Origin: Candidatus Obscuribacterales bacterium
GTDB lineage: Bacteria > Cyanobacteriota > Vampirovibrionia > Obscuribacterales > Obscuribacteraceae
Direction of reading: 5' to 3'
Assembly: GCA_019745415.1 (NCBI GenBank)
Contig: JAIETF010000107.1
Coordinates: 1-42,619, forward strand
Length of the DNA: 42,619 nt
A program made the translations under genes and the position numbers. The notes beneath the pieces were generated by a model, which was not told where the DNA came from, did not search any database, and worked only from the letters and a program-made list of their open reading frames with translations. Each line of letters begins with the position of its first letter. Position 1 is the first letter of the stretch. Below are positions 34,672 through 42,619 of the stretch, piece by piece.

Positions 34672-36300
34672 TTAGAAATCACCCATGCCGGCGCCGGCAG
34701 GCATTCCAGCATTTTTCTTCTCGTCCGGTACGTCCACCACGAGAGCTTCAGTGGTGAGGAACATAGCAGCGATGGAAGAAGCGTTCTGAATAGCGCAACG
34801 CTCAACTTTAGCAGGGTCGATGATACCGACTTTAGCCATGTCGACGTACTCGAAAGTCATGGCGTTGAAGCCGATGCCTTCTTTCTGCTCTTTCACACGC
34901 TCGACCACTACTTCACCGGGGAGACCGGCGTTGTCGGCGATCTGACGAACAGGAGCTTCGAAAGCCTTAACTACGATTTCGAAACCAGTGCGCTCGTCGC
35001 CGGAGAGTTTCTCTCTTTCTTTCTCGAGCTTTTTGGAGATGTTGAGAAGAGCGGTACCACCACCGGGTACATAACCTTCTTCAACAGCAGCGCGGGTAGC
35101 ATTGAGAGCATCTTCCATGCGCAGTTTGCGATCTTTCAATTCGGTTTCGGTAGCAGCGCCAACTTTGATTACGGCAACACCACCGGCCAGTTTGGCCAGA
35201 CGCTCTTGCAGCTTCTCTTTGTCGAACTCGCTATCGGATTCTTCGATCTGACGTTTGATTACGGCTACGCGCTTCTCAACTTCAGCTTTGGTTTCGTTAC
35301 CGGCAACGATAGTGGTTTTGTCTTTGTTGACACGAACCTGACGAGCTTTACCGAGCATTTCGACAGTGACGTTTTCGAGCTTGGTGCCGGCTTCTTCGGA
35401 GACAACCTGACCACCGGTGAGGATGGCGATATCTTTGAGCATTTCTTTTCTGCGATCGCCGAAGCCAGGAGCTTTGACGGCGCAGCAAGGAAGTACTTTG
35501 CGGAGGTGGTTGACCACGAGGGTGGCGAGAGCTTCACCTTCAACGTCTTCAGCGATGAGCATGAAAGGACGTCCAGCTCTGGCTACTTTCTCGAGAACCG
35601 GTACGAGGTCGGCGAGCAAGTTTACTTTCTTGTCGATGCAGAGGATGTAGGGCTCGTCGAGAACGGCTTCCATCTTCTCGGAATCGGTGACGAAGTAAGC
35701 AGAGACGAAACCTTTGTCGAACTGCATGCCTTCAACAACTTCCAATTCGGTGCTGAGAGACTTGGATTCTTCAACGGTGATGACGCCGTCCTTGCCAACT
35801 TTCTCCATAGCATCGGCAATGATTTTGCCTGTTTCTTCGTCGTTGCCGGCAGAGATGGTGGCAACTTGGGTTATTTCCATTTTGCCTTCAACCGGCTTGG
35901 CCAGTTTCTTAATCTCAGCAACAGCCATTTCGGCAGCTTTGTGGATGCCACGACGAAGGACCATCGGATTGGCACCGGCAGCTACGTTGCGAAGACCTTC
36001 TTTGACCATGGCTTGAGCCAACACAGCAGCTGTGGTGGTGCCGTCTCCGGCATTGTCGTTGGTTCTGGAGCATACTTCGCGGATTAGCTGAGCGCCAGCG
36101 TTCTCGAGGTGATCTTCCAGTTCGATTTCTTTAGCGATGGAAACGCCATCGTTGATGATCTGGGGAGCGCCGAACTTCTTCTCGAGGACGACGTTTCTGC
36201 CGGCCGGTCCGAGGGTCAGTTTGACGGTGTTGGCGACTTGATCAAGACCACGCTCGAGGGATCTGCGAGCCTGTTCGCTGTATACAATCTGTTTAGCCAT
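34672..36300 (-). CDS. groEL: Chaperonin GroEL (60 kDa)
   Basis: A 542-residue group I chaperonin. The ATP-binding signature LTLGPAGRNVVLEKKFG, the NDNAGDGTTTA block (D86-T90) and the equatorial GGGTALL motif are intact, so it should be an active ring ATPase. The C-terminus ends GMPAGAGMGDF, a short glycine/methionine tail rather than the long GGM repeat. It follows groES by 49 bp. No CIRCE (HrcA) inverted repeat is visible upstream of groES, so heat-shock control, if any, uses another route. Confidence 0.97.
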   Translation of the reverse strand: MAKQIVYSEQARRSLERGLDQVANTVKLTLGPAGRNVVLEKKFGAPQIINDGVSIAKEIELEDHLENAGAQLIREVCSRTNDNAGDGTTTAAVLAQAMVKEGLRNVAAGANPMVLRRGIHKAAEMAVAEIKKLAKPVEGKMEITQVATISAGNDEETGKIIADAMEKVGKDGVITVEESKSLSTELEVVEGMQFDKGFVSAYFVTDSEKMEAVLDEPYILCIDKKVNLLADLVPVLEKVARAGRPFMLIAEDVEGEALATLVVNHLRKVLPCCAVKAPGFGDRRKEMLKDIAILTGGQVVSEEAGTKLENVTVEMLGKARQVRVNKDKTTIVAGNETKAEVEKRVAVIKRQIEESDSEFDKEKLQERLAKLAGGVAVIKVGAATETELKDRKLRMEDALNATRAAVEEGYVPGGGTALLNISKKLEKEREKLSGDERTGFEIVVKAFEAPVRQIADNAGLPGEVVVERVKEQKEGIGFNAMTFEYVDMAKVGIIDPAKVERCAIQNASSIAAMFLTTEALVVDVPDEKKNAGMPAGAGMGDF

Positions 36301-36349
36301 ACTGTTCGATTTCTCCTGAAATTGAAGTTGTATTTGGTGTTCTTAAGAA

Positions 36350-36661
36350 TTAGCCGATAACAGCAAGAATGTCTCTTTCAGCAAGAATGAGATATTCATG
36401 ACCGTCGATTTTTACTTCGGTTCCGGAGTATTTGGCGAAAAGAACTTTGTCACCCACTTTGACTTCGAGGGGCTGACGGTTGCCTTTCTCATCCAGGCGG
36501 CCGGCGCCAACAGCCAGGATTTCGCCCTGCTGCGGCTTCTCTTTGGCGGTGTCGGGAAGGACAATGCCACCCGCTGTTTTCTCTTCGGCTTCGAGTTTCT
36601 TGACAACAACCCGGTCGGCCAGCGGTTTGAGTTGAAGCTTAGATGCAGATGCAGTAGCCAA
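36350..36661 (-). CDS. groES: Co-chaperonin GroES (10 kDa)
   Basis: A 103-residue co-chaperonin. It has the GroES pattern LKPLADRVVVKKLEAEEKTAGGIVLPDTA, in which the mobile loop (EEKTAGGIVLP) contacts GroEL, and the C-terminal VGDKVLFAKYSGTEVKIDGHEYLIL. The start is TTG with a near-perfect AGGAGG 8 nt upstream; no in-frame ATG is closer. A few extra residues (MATASASK) precede the fold. First gene of the groESL operon. Confidence 0.96.
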   Translation of the reverse strand: MATASASKLQLKPLADRVVVKKLEAEEKTAGGIVLPDTAKEKPQQGEILAVGAGRLDEKGNRQPLEVKVGDKVLFAKYSGTEVKIDGHEYLILAERDILAVIG

Positions 36662-36774
36662 GGTTCTATCCTCCTAGTTTACGAATCTCTGTTCGCAAAA
36701 ATGTGTAAGACAAACTATTTAAAGCAAAGAGGGCGTCTATCGCCGCACTTCTTTGCACATGGTTCAGTGTATAG

Positions 36775-36812
36775 AGCAAAAGCCGGTCTGCTCTAGCTTT
36801 TGCTATTTTTTT
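36775..36812 (+). terminator. Plus-strand intrinsic terminator with no plus-strand gene before it
   Basis: AGCAAAAGC (36775-36783) and GCTTTTGCT (36796-36804) form a perfect 9-bp stem with a 12-nt loop, followed by A and seven Ts (36806-36812). On the minus strand the T-run would precede the stem, so it is not a good terminator for the GGDEF gene, which ends at 36835 on that strand. The nearest plus-strand ORF upstream is not credible, so it may end an unannotated transcript antisense to the groES leader. Confidence 0.6.
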
Positions 36813-36834
36813 AAGAATTCAGCTAATTAATGGC

Positions 36835-38508
36835 TTACAGTCCCTTTTTCTTGCCGACAAGAGAGCCGGGCTTGGCTAGCCAGGTAGCATACTCTGGTGT
36901 GGCAGTGAGGCGGCTCTGCAGTCTTGACTGCCGCTCCGAAATAACCGACATACGGGCCTGTTTGGCCAATTCGTCCCAGTTTAAGCCGCCCTTGTCTTTG
37001 TAAGCACCAGTAAGGGCAGACTTCACCCGGTCACGGCCTTCGTACTTGGCAATGTTGAGAGCATGTTCGGCATCACGCATCAAATTCTCAAAACTCTCAG
37101 CATTACCAGGGAAGGAAGCAATACCCACAGAAACAGTAATCAGTCCGATACCTGGAGCCGGCGACTGCCGCAGCTTCTGCCTCAGTCTGTCGGCTACTTC
37201 CAAGGCGTTTTCTTGCGAGGTCTCAGGCAAAATCACGGCAAATTCCTCGCCCCCAAAGCGCGAAGGAATATCGATATCACGCAGACCGCCTTTGATTGTC
37301 GTGGCCACATGCTTGATGGCATCATCACCTTTCATTTGACCAAGCATGTCGTTAATCTGCGAAAGATGATCGATATCGACAAGCATGACCGAGAGATTGT
37401 GACTGTGTCTTTGCGAGCGTTCCAGCTCTTTGACCAGACATGACTCGAAATGCACTCGATTGACAAGACCGGTATGGGCATCGAGTATAGAGCCGCCACC
37501 ACCGGGCGCATGCGAAAGGGCAATATTGAGTGCGCTGGAAACCTGCTCGGCCAGCGACTCCAACAAATCTTGATGCTCACGGTGGAAGGCGCGTGATTCG
37601 GTGGAGAAGACCTCCAAGACGCCGATGTTGCGTTCCCCGGCTCTGAGGGGAATAGCCAGGACCGAGGCGAAAGGACGCCCGCTCATGGCTCGAGGCATAC
37701 CATGAGGCTCTCTTTGACCATCGCCATAGATTTCAGTTTGTCCGGCCTTGAGACAGCTTGCCGCTATAGAGCGGTCGGCCGACATATCGAAATCACTCAA
37801 GCTGGGACCATCAAGACCCTTAAATGCGGCCAGTTGGAACTTATCACCGCTCTCATCAAGTAAGAGAATGGCACAAGTGGGGGTATTACCCAGCACCAAA
37901 GCTGTATCAGCCGCGATCTTGAGGACCGGTCCCACTTCCAAGGCTTTGCTACTGAGGGCGCAAGAGGTCTTGTAGAGAGTGTTCAAACGTTCTCTTTCAT
38001 ATTCGGAACGTCCAAACAAAATGGAATTTGAAATAGCCGTGGCCACAAGATCGGCAACTTCCTTCAAGAAATCGAGGAAGCCAAGTAACTGCGGATTGCT
38101 GACATCAAGTAAGACTGCACCGACAAGTAGGTTATTGCTCACAAGAGGCAGGGCGATTTGACCACTGGAGGCTTCTTTGCGCATGATCATGGCGGAAAAG
38201 TCAGGAGCCTGAGCCGGGTCGGCGCAGGCTTGCGGCGCCCGTTTTTGATAAGCGACCTTGAGCAAGCTATCAATAGCAAAGGGCACCACTTTCAGCTGGT
38301 CAAGAGATGAATCGCTATAACCCTTTGCGGCCATGAGCTTAAAGGTTGTGCTCTCGTTATCGCAAAGAAAAACCGCCACCTTAGCCCCGGCAGCTAGTTC
38401 AGTAAAGAGTGTGACTGCGTTATCGAGTACTTCTTTCAACTTCAATGAAGAGAAAAGACTCTTTTGAAGTTGCAAAAGCCTTGGCAGTATGTTCGATTCG
38501 CCTGTCAT
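36835..38508 (-). CDS. Diguanylate cyclase with two GAF domains (GAF-GAF-GGDEF)
   Basis: A 557-residue soluble signalling protein. GAF-type sensory domains lie at about residues 20-165 and 185-335, and a GGDEF domain at about 345-500. The active site is GGEEF at 419-423, a functional variant, so c-di-GMP synthesis is expected. The allosteric I-site RxxD is R410-D413, exactly five residues before GGEEF, so product inhibition is likely. A basic C-terminal tail of about 55 residues follows. The signals sensed by the GAF domains are unknown. Divergent from the HIT gene. Confidence 0.93.
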   Translation of the reverse strand: MTGESNILPRLLQLQKSLFSSLKLKEVLDNAVTLFTELAAGAKVAVFLCDNESTTFKLMAAKGYSDSSLDQLKVVPFAIDSLLKVAYQKRAPQACADPAQAPDFSAMIMRKEASSGQIALPLVSNNLLVGAVLLDVSNPQLLGFLDFLKEVADLVATAISNSILFGRSEYERERLNTLYKTSCALSSKALEVGPVLKIAADTALVLGNTPTCAILLLDESGDKFQLAAFKGLDGPSLSDFDMSADRSIAASCLKAGQTEIYGDGQREPHGMPRAMSGRPFASVLAIPLRAGERNIGVLEVFSTESRAFHREHQDLLESLAEQVSSALNIALSHAPGGGGSILDAHTGLVNRVHFESCLVKELERSQRHSHNLSVMLVDIDHLSQINDMLGQMKGDDAIKHVATTIKGGLRDIDIPSRFGGEEFAVILPETSQENALEVADRLRQKLRQSPAPGIGLITVSVGIASFPGNAESFENLMRDAEHALNIAKYEGRDRVKSALTGAYKDKGGLNWDELAKQARMSVISERQSRLQSRLTATPEYATWLAKPGSLVGKKKGL

Positions 38509-38643
38509 GCAGTCCCCCTCAAGCCAACAAATCAGATAAAGCTTTACGCCTAATTAGTTAAACATATTTGCCTTTAGTAAACTTATATCCTTCGAACAAT
38601 TATTCTGCAGACAATATCCAGTTTTACGGACCACTACCTATAA

Positions 38644-39006
38644 ATGAACACAAACGAAAACGATTTCGATCCCGGTTGTCTCTTTTGCAAAATAGGCAAA
38701 GGCGACATTAACGCTGCCTTCGTCGACCAGGATGAACATTTCTTCGCCATTAGAGATATAAGCCCGCAGGCACCTACGCACATCCTAGTTATTCCACGGA
38801 AACACAGACAAAACATAACAATGGTGGAAGAGAAAGAACTTCTCGGTCATCTCTTTCAGAAGGCCAGTCAGGTTGCGAAACAGGAAAAGGTTGACGAGAA
38901 AGGATTCCGGCTCGTGGTCAACACAGGCGATGAAGGCGGGCAATCTGTAGGTCATTTACACATCCATATATTAGGTGGGCGGCAGATGCATTGGCCGCCG
39001 GGCTAA
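38644..39006 (+). CDS. HIT-family (histidine triad) nucleotide-binding protein
   Basis: A 120-residue HinT-like purine nucleoside phosphoramidase. The histidine triad is HLHIHIL with H104, H106 and H108, and the N-terminal CLFCKIGKGDI and the central THILVIPRKH blocks are typical, as is the terminal RQMHWPPG. Family members hydrolyse AMP-lysine or AMP-amine bonds; the cellular role in bacteria is not settled. The two cysteines near residues 12-15 recall a zinc-site variant (CLFC). It is divergent from the diguanylate cyclase gene. Confidence 0.94.
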   Translation: MNTNENDFDPGCLFCKIGKGDINAAFVDQDEHFFAIRDISPQAPTHILVIPRKHRQNITMVEEKELLGHLFQKASQVAKQEKVDEKGFRLVVNTGDEGGQSVGHLHIHILGGRQMHWPPG

Positions 39007-39129
39007 AGCCAGGCTGTGTAAGCGACCAAAAGATATACAGCAACAAAACTTCAGCAATTAAGAAAAAGCATGTTGTTTTATCGGCGCTTGATTTGGGTAT
39101 TAAGTAATCAAGCAGATGGGGATAGGACA

Positions 39130-39387
39130 ATGGCCACGAAACAATCGACGGATCAAGTTCTCTGGATGGCAGACTGTTACAGCCTGGCGAAGAGATTTCC
39201 GAATCCACATACTTGGCTTGCACTACTGGAACCGACAGAGAGGGTCGACGCCGCCAGTATCAATCCATTCCACTATTGGTTATGGATGGAAATCTGGAAG
39301 GCAGCTCAGCTATCTGAAGAGAATGGCGAAGCAACAAACATCGACCCGCCTCCGCAAGACAGAAGTGCTGCAGTGGCAACGAAGTAG
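39130..39387 (+). CDS. Small protein of unknown function
   Basis: An 85-residue protein from the ATG at 39130, which has AGG 5 nt upstream; a start at 39070 would add 20 residues but has no visible RBS. It is rich in Trp (about five) and Ala, with an acidic/proline-rich tail, and has no signal peptide or membrane segment. I do not recognise it. It sits 123 bp after the HIT gene on the same strand and is followed by a strong terminator, which supports a real transcript end here. Confidence 0.5.
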   Translation: MATKQSTDQVLWMADCYSLAKRFPNPHTWLALLEPTERVDAASINPFHYWLWMEIWKAAQLSEENGEATNIDPPPQDRSAAVATK

Positions 39388-39425
39388 CGATCTCTAACTC
39401 TCTTGGCTGGTGTTGTTTGAAATGA

Positions 39426-39460
39426 AAAAGAGGAAGTGATCCTTCCTCTTTTCTCTTTTT
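39426..39460. terminator. Intrinsic terminator between the small protein and the nucleotidyltransferase
   Basis: An 11-bp perfect stem, AAAAGAGGAAG (39426-39436) and CTTCCTCTTTT (39442-39452), loop TGATC, followed by CTCTTTTT on the plus strand. On the minus strand the right arm ends in CTTCCTCTTTT followed by TCATTTC, so it may also serve the convergent nucleotidyltransferase gene. Confidence 0.85.
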
Positions 39461-39533
39461 ACTTCTTGCAGACCGCTTGCATCACTTGGAGCACTTGTAA
39501 AATCCAGACGATCTTGCACCTACTACCGCTCTC

Positions 39534-40655
39534 TTACAATCTTAGAGAGGCGGCACCAGAACTTAGGCCGGAACCCACAAGAGCACTGCTTCGGTAACTG
39601 GCATTAATGGGGGCGAAAAAAGGTCTTTGACCGCCGCTCAATTCATGATGGGGCACTTCTGTTATACCGGCGGCAGTGACGATGCAACGCTTCAAGCGAG
39701 CACCAGCCTCAACTCTAGAGCCGGGCCAAAGAATAACGTCTTCCAGCTGGGCGCCAGCCCCGACAATAGTGCCTTCGCCCAAGACTACATTACCCTTCAG
39801 AACGACATTGTCTTCCAAAAGACAATTTCGTCCAATGATCACGTTTGCCATAATCTCTACACCGGGCGCTACCACCGCCGATGGTGCCAGATAAACATTG
39901 AAAAAACCATAGACTATCTTTTTATAGTCCTGCAACTCAGATTTGAGACGGCCCTTGAGCACATCAAAATTAGAGAGCCAGTACTGCTCGATTGTACCGA
40001 CATCAGACCAATAGGCTTCAATCTCTACGCCTAGTACTTTCTTGCCGGCCTTGACCAGCATGGGAAAGAGCTGTCGACCAAAGCCGAACTCTCCGGTAGC
40101 AGGCATATATTGGAAAACTTCCGGCTCAAGAACATAAATGCCGGTGGATGCCAAATCAGAGAGAGCTTCCTCACGCTTAGGCTTTTCTTGGAAGCCAGTG
40201 ATAAAACCATCTTCGTCGAGAACAGCCACACCAAAGCGAGTAACATCATGCACACGCTTGAGACCGATGCTCGCCAGAGCACCTTTGCGCTTATGCTCGG
40301 CAATGACATAGCCAAGATCGGCATCGGTGAGCAAGTCACCCATCAAGACCACGAAAGTTCCGTCGCTAAGAAAATCGCGGCAAAACCTAACGCCGCCGGC
40401 ATCACCCGAAAGCTTCTCTTCCTGGCGCATTTCGATATTCATATCAAAACGAGAGCCATCACCGAAATACTCCACCAATTTCTCAGGAAGATAATGCAAA
40501 TTAGCCACAACATCTCTTATGCCGTGATGCTTAAGAAGGGCGAGAATGTGCTCCATTACAGGAATGTTGGCCACCGGCACTAGCGGCTTTGGTAATTGGG
40601 TGGTAAGAGGGTCAAGACGCGAACCGACACCGGCCGCCAGCACCATTGCCTTCAT
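39534..40655 (-). CDS. Sugar-1-phosphate nucleotidyltransferase with left-handed beta-helix
   Basis: A 373-residue NDP-sugar pyrophosphorylase. The N-terminal Rossmann-like domain begins KAMVLAAGVGSRLDPLT with the LPKPLVPVANIP loop, and GDLLTDAD is the metal-binding region. From about residue 265 the hexapeptide repeats of a left-handed beta-helix appear (NVIIGRNCLLEDNVVLKGNVVLGEGTIVGAG). The overall plan suits mannose-1-phosphate guanylyltransferase or glucose-1-phosphate thymidylyl/uridylyltransferase; the sugar cannot be fixed. The ATG at 40655 is used, with GGAG 8 nt upstream, in preference to a TTG one codon earlier. Confidence 0.88.
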   Translation of the reverse strand: MKAMVLAAGVGSRLDPLTTQLPKPLVPVANIPVMEHILALLKHHGIRDVVANLHYLPEKLVEYFGDGSRFDMNIEMRQEEKLSGDAGGVRFCRDFLSDGTFVVLMGDLLTDADLGYVIAEHKRKGALASIGLKRVHDVTRFGVAVLDEDGFITGFQEKPKREEALSDLASTGIYVLEPEVFQYMPATGEFGFGRQLFPMLVKAGKKVLGVEIEAYWSDVGTIEQYWLSNFDVLKGRLKSELQDYKKIVYGFFNVYLAPSAVVAPGVEIMANVIIGRNCLLEDNVVLKGNVVLGEGTIVGAGAQLEDVILWPGSRVEAGARLKRCIVTAAGITEVPHHELSGGQRPFFAPINASYRSSALVGSGLSSGAASLRL

Positions 40656-40658
40656 CAA

Positions 40659-40791
40659 AAAGTCTCCGCGAAAACACTGTCCAAAGGAACACTGTTATAA
40701 AGTTAACATCCGACACCCTTGTAAGTAGTAATTGCCGCTAAAGCTTTTACTAATTTAAGAAGGTTGAAAAGCGGTAATAACAAAAGCAGTC
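40659..40791. other. Gap between the argH-like gene and the nucleotidyltransferase
   Basis: This 133-bp gap, between two minus-strand genes, holds a loose CCGCT/AGCGG inverted repeat (about 40734-40772) but no clear T-run. No ORF with a good RBS and no confident promoter is seen. Confidence 0.35.
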
Positions 40792-42309
40792 TCATCTGGC
40801 GGCAAGCAAATCTTTGACTAAAGGCGGCAAACGCTCACTATCTTGACTAAATACTGAAGCAGCTCTTGAAAGCCCTTCCATAACTCGAGGGGTAGCAGTA
40901 CCACCTCGCGAAGTGAGCGACTCCACCGAAACCTCTAATTGTAGATAACCGTATATATCGTCTTCGAAAGCAGGAGAAAATTGCTGCCATTCGGAAAGTG
41001 TCAAGTCGGTCAATTGCCGGTGACGCTTCTTGCAATAGTCTCCCAGGGCTTCTACAACTTCACGCGCCTTCTCTTGAGGCGTAGCCCTTTCGATTAGATA
41101 ATCAACAGCCATTGAAGCATTGGTTAAATCGGAATGAGCTTGGGCCTGCATACGTGCCAAATTGAACTTAAAGGCAGGCAAGACTGTGGCGGCTACTTCG
41201 GTGACAAAGCGCAAATTCTCTACCACATCGACTAGACCAGGCAAACACTCTTTCAGATCACCAGAATAACTCACCGGCAGCCCCTTCAGCTCACAGATAA
41301 ATTCGCTCAGGCGGCCACTGAATAAGGCGGTGCGAGCGCGAAGTAGTTCGAGCAATTCCGGGTTTCGCTTGTGTGGCATATTGGGGCTCTTGATTGTCAG
41401 AGCCCTAGGCAGACGAACGAAGTCGAACTCTTGAGTAGACCAGAGCAAGAGCTCACTGGCCAACTGACTGTAATGAATTCCGCAAAGGGCGGCAAAACTG
41501 GCAAACTCAACAACGAAGTCTCGATCTGAGACGGCATCTATACTGTTCTCCACCAAACCGTCGAAACCAAGCTCGAAAGCCACCATTTCCCGGTCAATCG
41601 GCTTGCTGGTACCTGCCAGAGAGGCAGCACCGAGAGGCGAGAGATTGAGCCTCTTATAGAGATCTGTCAGTCTATCGAAATCTCGCGCGAAGCGAGCTTC
41701 GTTAGCCAACCAAAAATGGGAAAGCAAGATGGCGCAAGCCGGCTGCATATGGGTATGACCAGGCATAGGCGCGTCCATGTCTCGCTCGGCCAGCTTGAGC
41801 AAAATCTCTCGCACCCTGAGCAGCTTGGCAAATATTTCTACCACAGCCTCTCTCAAATAAAGCCTAATATTGACAGCCAGCGAGTCGTTTGGCGAACGAG
41901 CCAAGTCAATGACCGCAGCCAGCTCACCTACCAGTTCATAAAGCCTTCGACTTATTGACTGATTGATATCGGTATCAAGAGCAGTGAGAAGACAAATCCC
42001 ACCGCGGCATTCTTCCAGAATGGTCAAAAGCCCTTCTTCAACTTTAGAAGCGACTTCTGCCTGGACAATGCCGGTAGCGCCCAACATACGTACATGGGCG
42101 ATGGAAGAAACCAGACTATGGTCGCGCAAAGCTTCTTCCACTTCGGGAGTCAACCAAAAGCGGCGAATTTGGTGGACATTCTCAGGTAGTCGCGGCATAT
42201 GTGTATCGATGAGCGGCGCTGCCGTCTTGCCGCCACTACTAGAGATACCATAATAAAGATCGAGAGCGCGCTTTCCGGTCTTCTCTGTTTTATCGCCGAT
42301 GCCGGTCAT
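40792..42309 (-). CDS. argH: Argininosuccinate lyase-like enzyme with altered signature motifs
   Basis: A 505-residue member of the fumarase/aspartase superfamily, closest in pattern to argininosuccinate lyase (SDRDFVVEFAS, SPLGAASLAGTSKPIDRE, LLLWSTQEFDFVRLP). The catalytic-His loop PGHTHMQ is kept (185-189). However, the ArgH substrate motif usually reading GRSRNDQ is ARSPNDS (137-143), and the signature usually reading GSSIMPQKKNP is KSPNMPHKRNP (307-317), keeping S308 but losing the second Ser. About 40 extra residues extend the N-terminus. It may be a true ArgH with drift, or a lyase for a related substrate; the symbol is provisional. Confidence 0.75.
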   Translation of the reverse strand: MTGIGDKTEKTGKRALDLYYGISSSGGKTAAPLIDTHMPRLPENVHQIRRFWLTPEVEEALRDHSLVSSIAHVRMLGATGIVQAEVASKVEEGLLTILEECRGGICLLTALDTDINQSISRRLYELVGELAAVIDLARSPNDSLAVNIRLYLREAVVEIFAKLLRVREILLKLAERDMDAPMPGHTHMQPACAILLSHFWLANEARFARDFDRLTDLYKRLNLSPLGAASLAGTSKPIDREMVAFELGFDGLVENSIDAVSDRDFVVEFASFAALCGIHYSQLASELLLWSTQEFDFVRLPRALTIKSPNMPHKRNPELLELLRARTALFSGRLSEFICELKGLPVSYSGDLKECLPGLVDVVENLRFVTEVAATVLPAFKFNLARMQAQAHSDLTNASMAVDYLIERATPQEKAREVVEALGDYCKKRHRQLTDLTLSEWQQFSPAFEDDIYGYLQLEVSVESLTSRGGTATPRVMEGLSRAASVFSQDSERLPPLVKDLLAAR

Positions 42310-42318
42310 ATCGTCCTA

Positions 42319-42489
42319 TCAAGCCGCTCTGAAAGAGTCTAACTCCAACTTTCTCTTAATCTGGAGTTGATAACGACTCAATTCTTGCTGATAGCGCTTT
42401 TGCACATCTTGCGAAACTAGACAATTCGGCTTGAGGCTAGCTTCGTTCAGCCTCTTCTTCTGGTTTTTATTGTTGTTCTTCTTACTCAT
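42319..42489 (-). CDS. Small basic protein, unknown function
   Basis: A 56-residue ORF (starts MSKKNNNKNQKKR, ends ELDSFRAA) immediately upstream of the argH-like gene, with a 9-bp gap, so the two could be cotranscribed. It is very rich in Lys, Asn and Gln with no hydrophobic segment, and is predicted helical in its second half. The RBS is weak. It could be a real small protein or a spurious frame; the tight spacing and absence of a better reading favour a real gene slightly. Confidence 0.45.
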   Translation of the reverse strand: MSKKNNNKNQKKRLNEASLKPNCLVSQDVQKRYQQELSRYQLQIKRKLELDSFRAA

Positions 42490-42541
42490 AATTCGCTTTG
42501 CTTTTGTTTATTTGAAGGATATTAAAAGAGACGCCGGACCT

Positions 42542-42619
42542 ATGGCATTTGTTCCATTCAGTCAATTGACAAGCAAACCCGCAGGTCAACTTGAAAATTG
42601 CTCCCCTCAAGACTTCACA
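42542..42619 (+). CDS. Possible gene start running off the window edge
   Basis: An open frame beginning at ATG 42542 (MAFVPFSQLTSKPAG...) reads 26 codons without a stop to the end of the window. It would be divergent from the small basic ORF. The RBS is weak (GGA 4 nt upstream). It is too short to assign a family. Confidence 0.3.
   Translation, partial: MAFVPFSQLTSKPAGQLENCSPQDFT

Noticed and set aside
35206..36087. A 293-codon open frame on the plus strand opposite groEL
   Set aside because: It is the exact antisense of a highly conserved chaperonin gene; its product is Phe/Gly/Asp-rich without a family pattern, and strong codon bias in groEL explains the absence of stops.
39116..39397. 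An alternative 93-codon frame overlapping the small protein at 39130
   Set aside because: It has an irregular, Arg/Trp/Gln-rich composition and a poorer RBS; the other frame looks more like a folded protein.

Overview
The window reads as ordinary bacterial chromosome: dense, mostly minus-strand housekeeping operons, with no tRNA or rRNA gene, CRISPR array, insertion sequence or prophage that I can recognise. The best guess for the host is a non-photosynthetic relative of cyanobacteria (Melainabacteria/Vampirovibrionia, for example the Obscuribacter group). This is inference. It rests on a short Hfq whose sequence resembles the divergent cyanobacterial type, the Gram-negative-style cell envelope genes (RND pump, MreBCD, PBP2), a GTP-type PEP carboxykinase, and several secreted proteins I do not recognise. 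No 16S gene is present to confirm it.

Layout. (1) 1-7.5 kb: a DnaJ-domain protein; then, on the minus strand, an RND efflux pump with its adaptor and a secreted protein; divergent from these, a regulator made of two MarR domains in one chain. (2) 7.5-14 kb: a long minus-strand run of coaBC, YtxH, DUF948-like, YtxH, rluB, rodZ, rimO and an unknown gene. (3) 14-20 kb: metG, a CHASE3-HAMP protein with no output domain, a membrane protein, an NlpC/P60-like protein and a leucine-rich repeat protein. (4) 20-27.6 kb: the cell-shape block mreB-mreC-mreD-mrdA with a coiled-coil gene after it, preceded by hfq, a family 2 glycosyltransferase and a 3-hydroxyacyl-CoA dehydrogenase. (5) 27.7-31.4 kb: a biotin carboxylase/biotin carrier fusion, ispF, a TetR regulator and a TPR-like secreted protein. 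(6) 31.4-36.7 kb: pckG, a secreted protein, a four-hairpin tandem-repeat region, groEL and groES. (7) 36.8-42.6 kb: a GAF-GAF-GGDEF diguanylate cyclase, a HIT protein, a sugar nucleotidyltransferase, an argininosuccinate lyase-like enzyme with altered signature motifs, a small basic ORF and a possible gene start at the edge.

How the genes fit together. Cell wall elongation is represented by MreB, MreC, MreD, PBP2 and RodZ; RodA is not in the window. Acyl-CoA metabolism is represented by the divergent dehydrogenase and carboxylase genes, which share a symmetric dyad that overlaps a -10 box. The most unusual non-coding feature is a set of four GC-rich hairpins, partly a perfect 44-bp tandem repeat, immediately after groEL. 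Many starts are GTG or TTG with good Shine-Dalgarno sequences; several start choices below were made on that basis.
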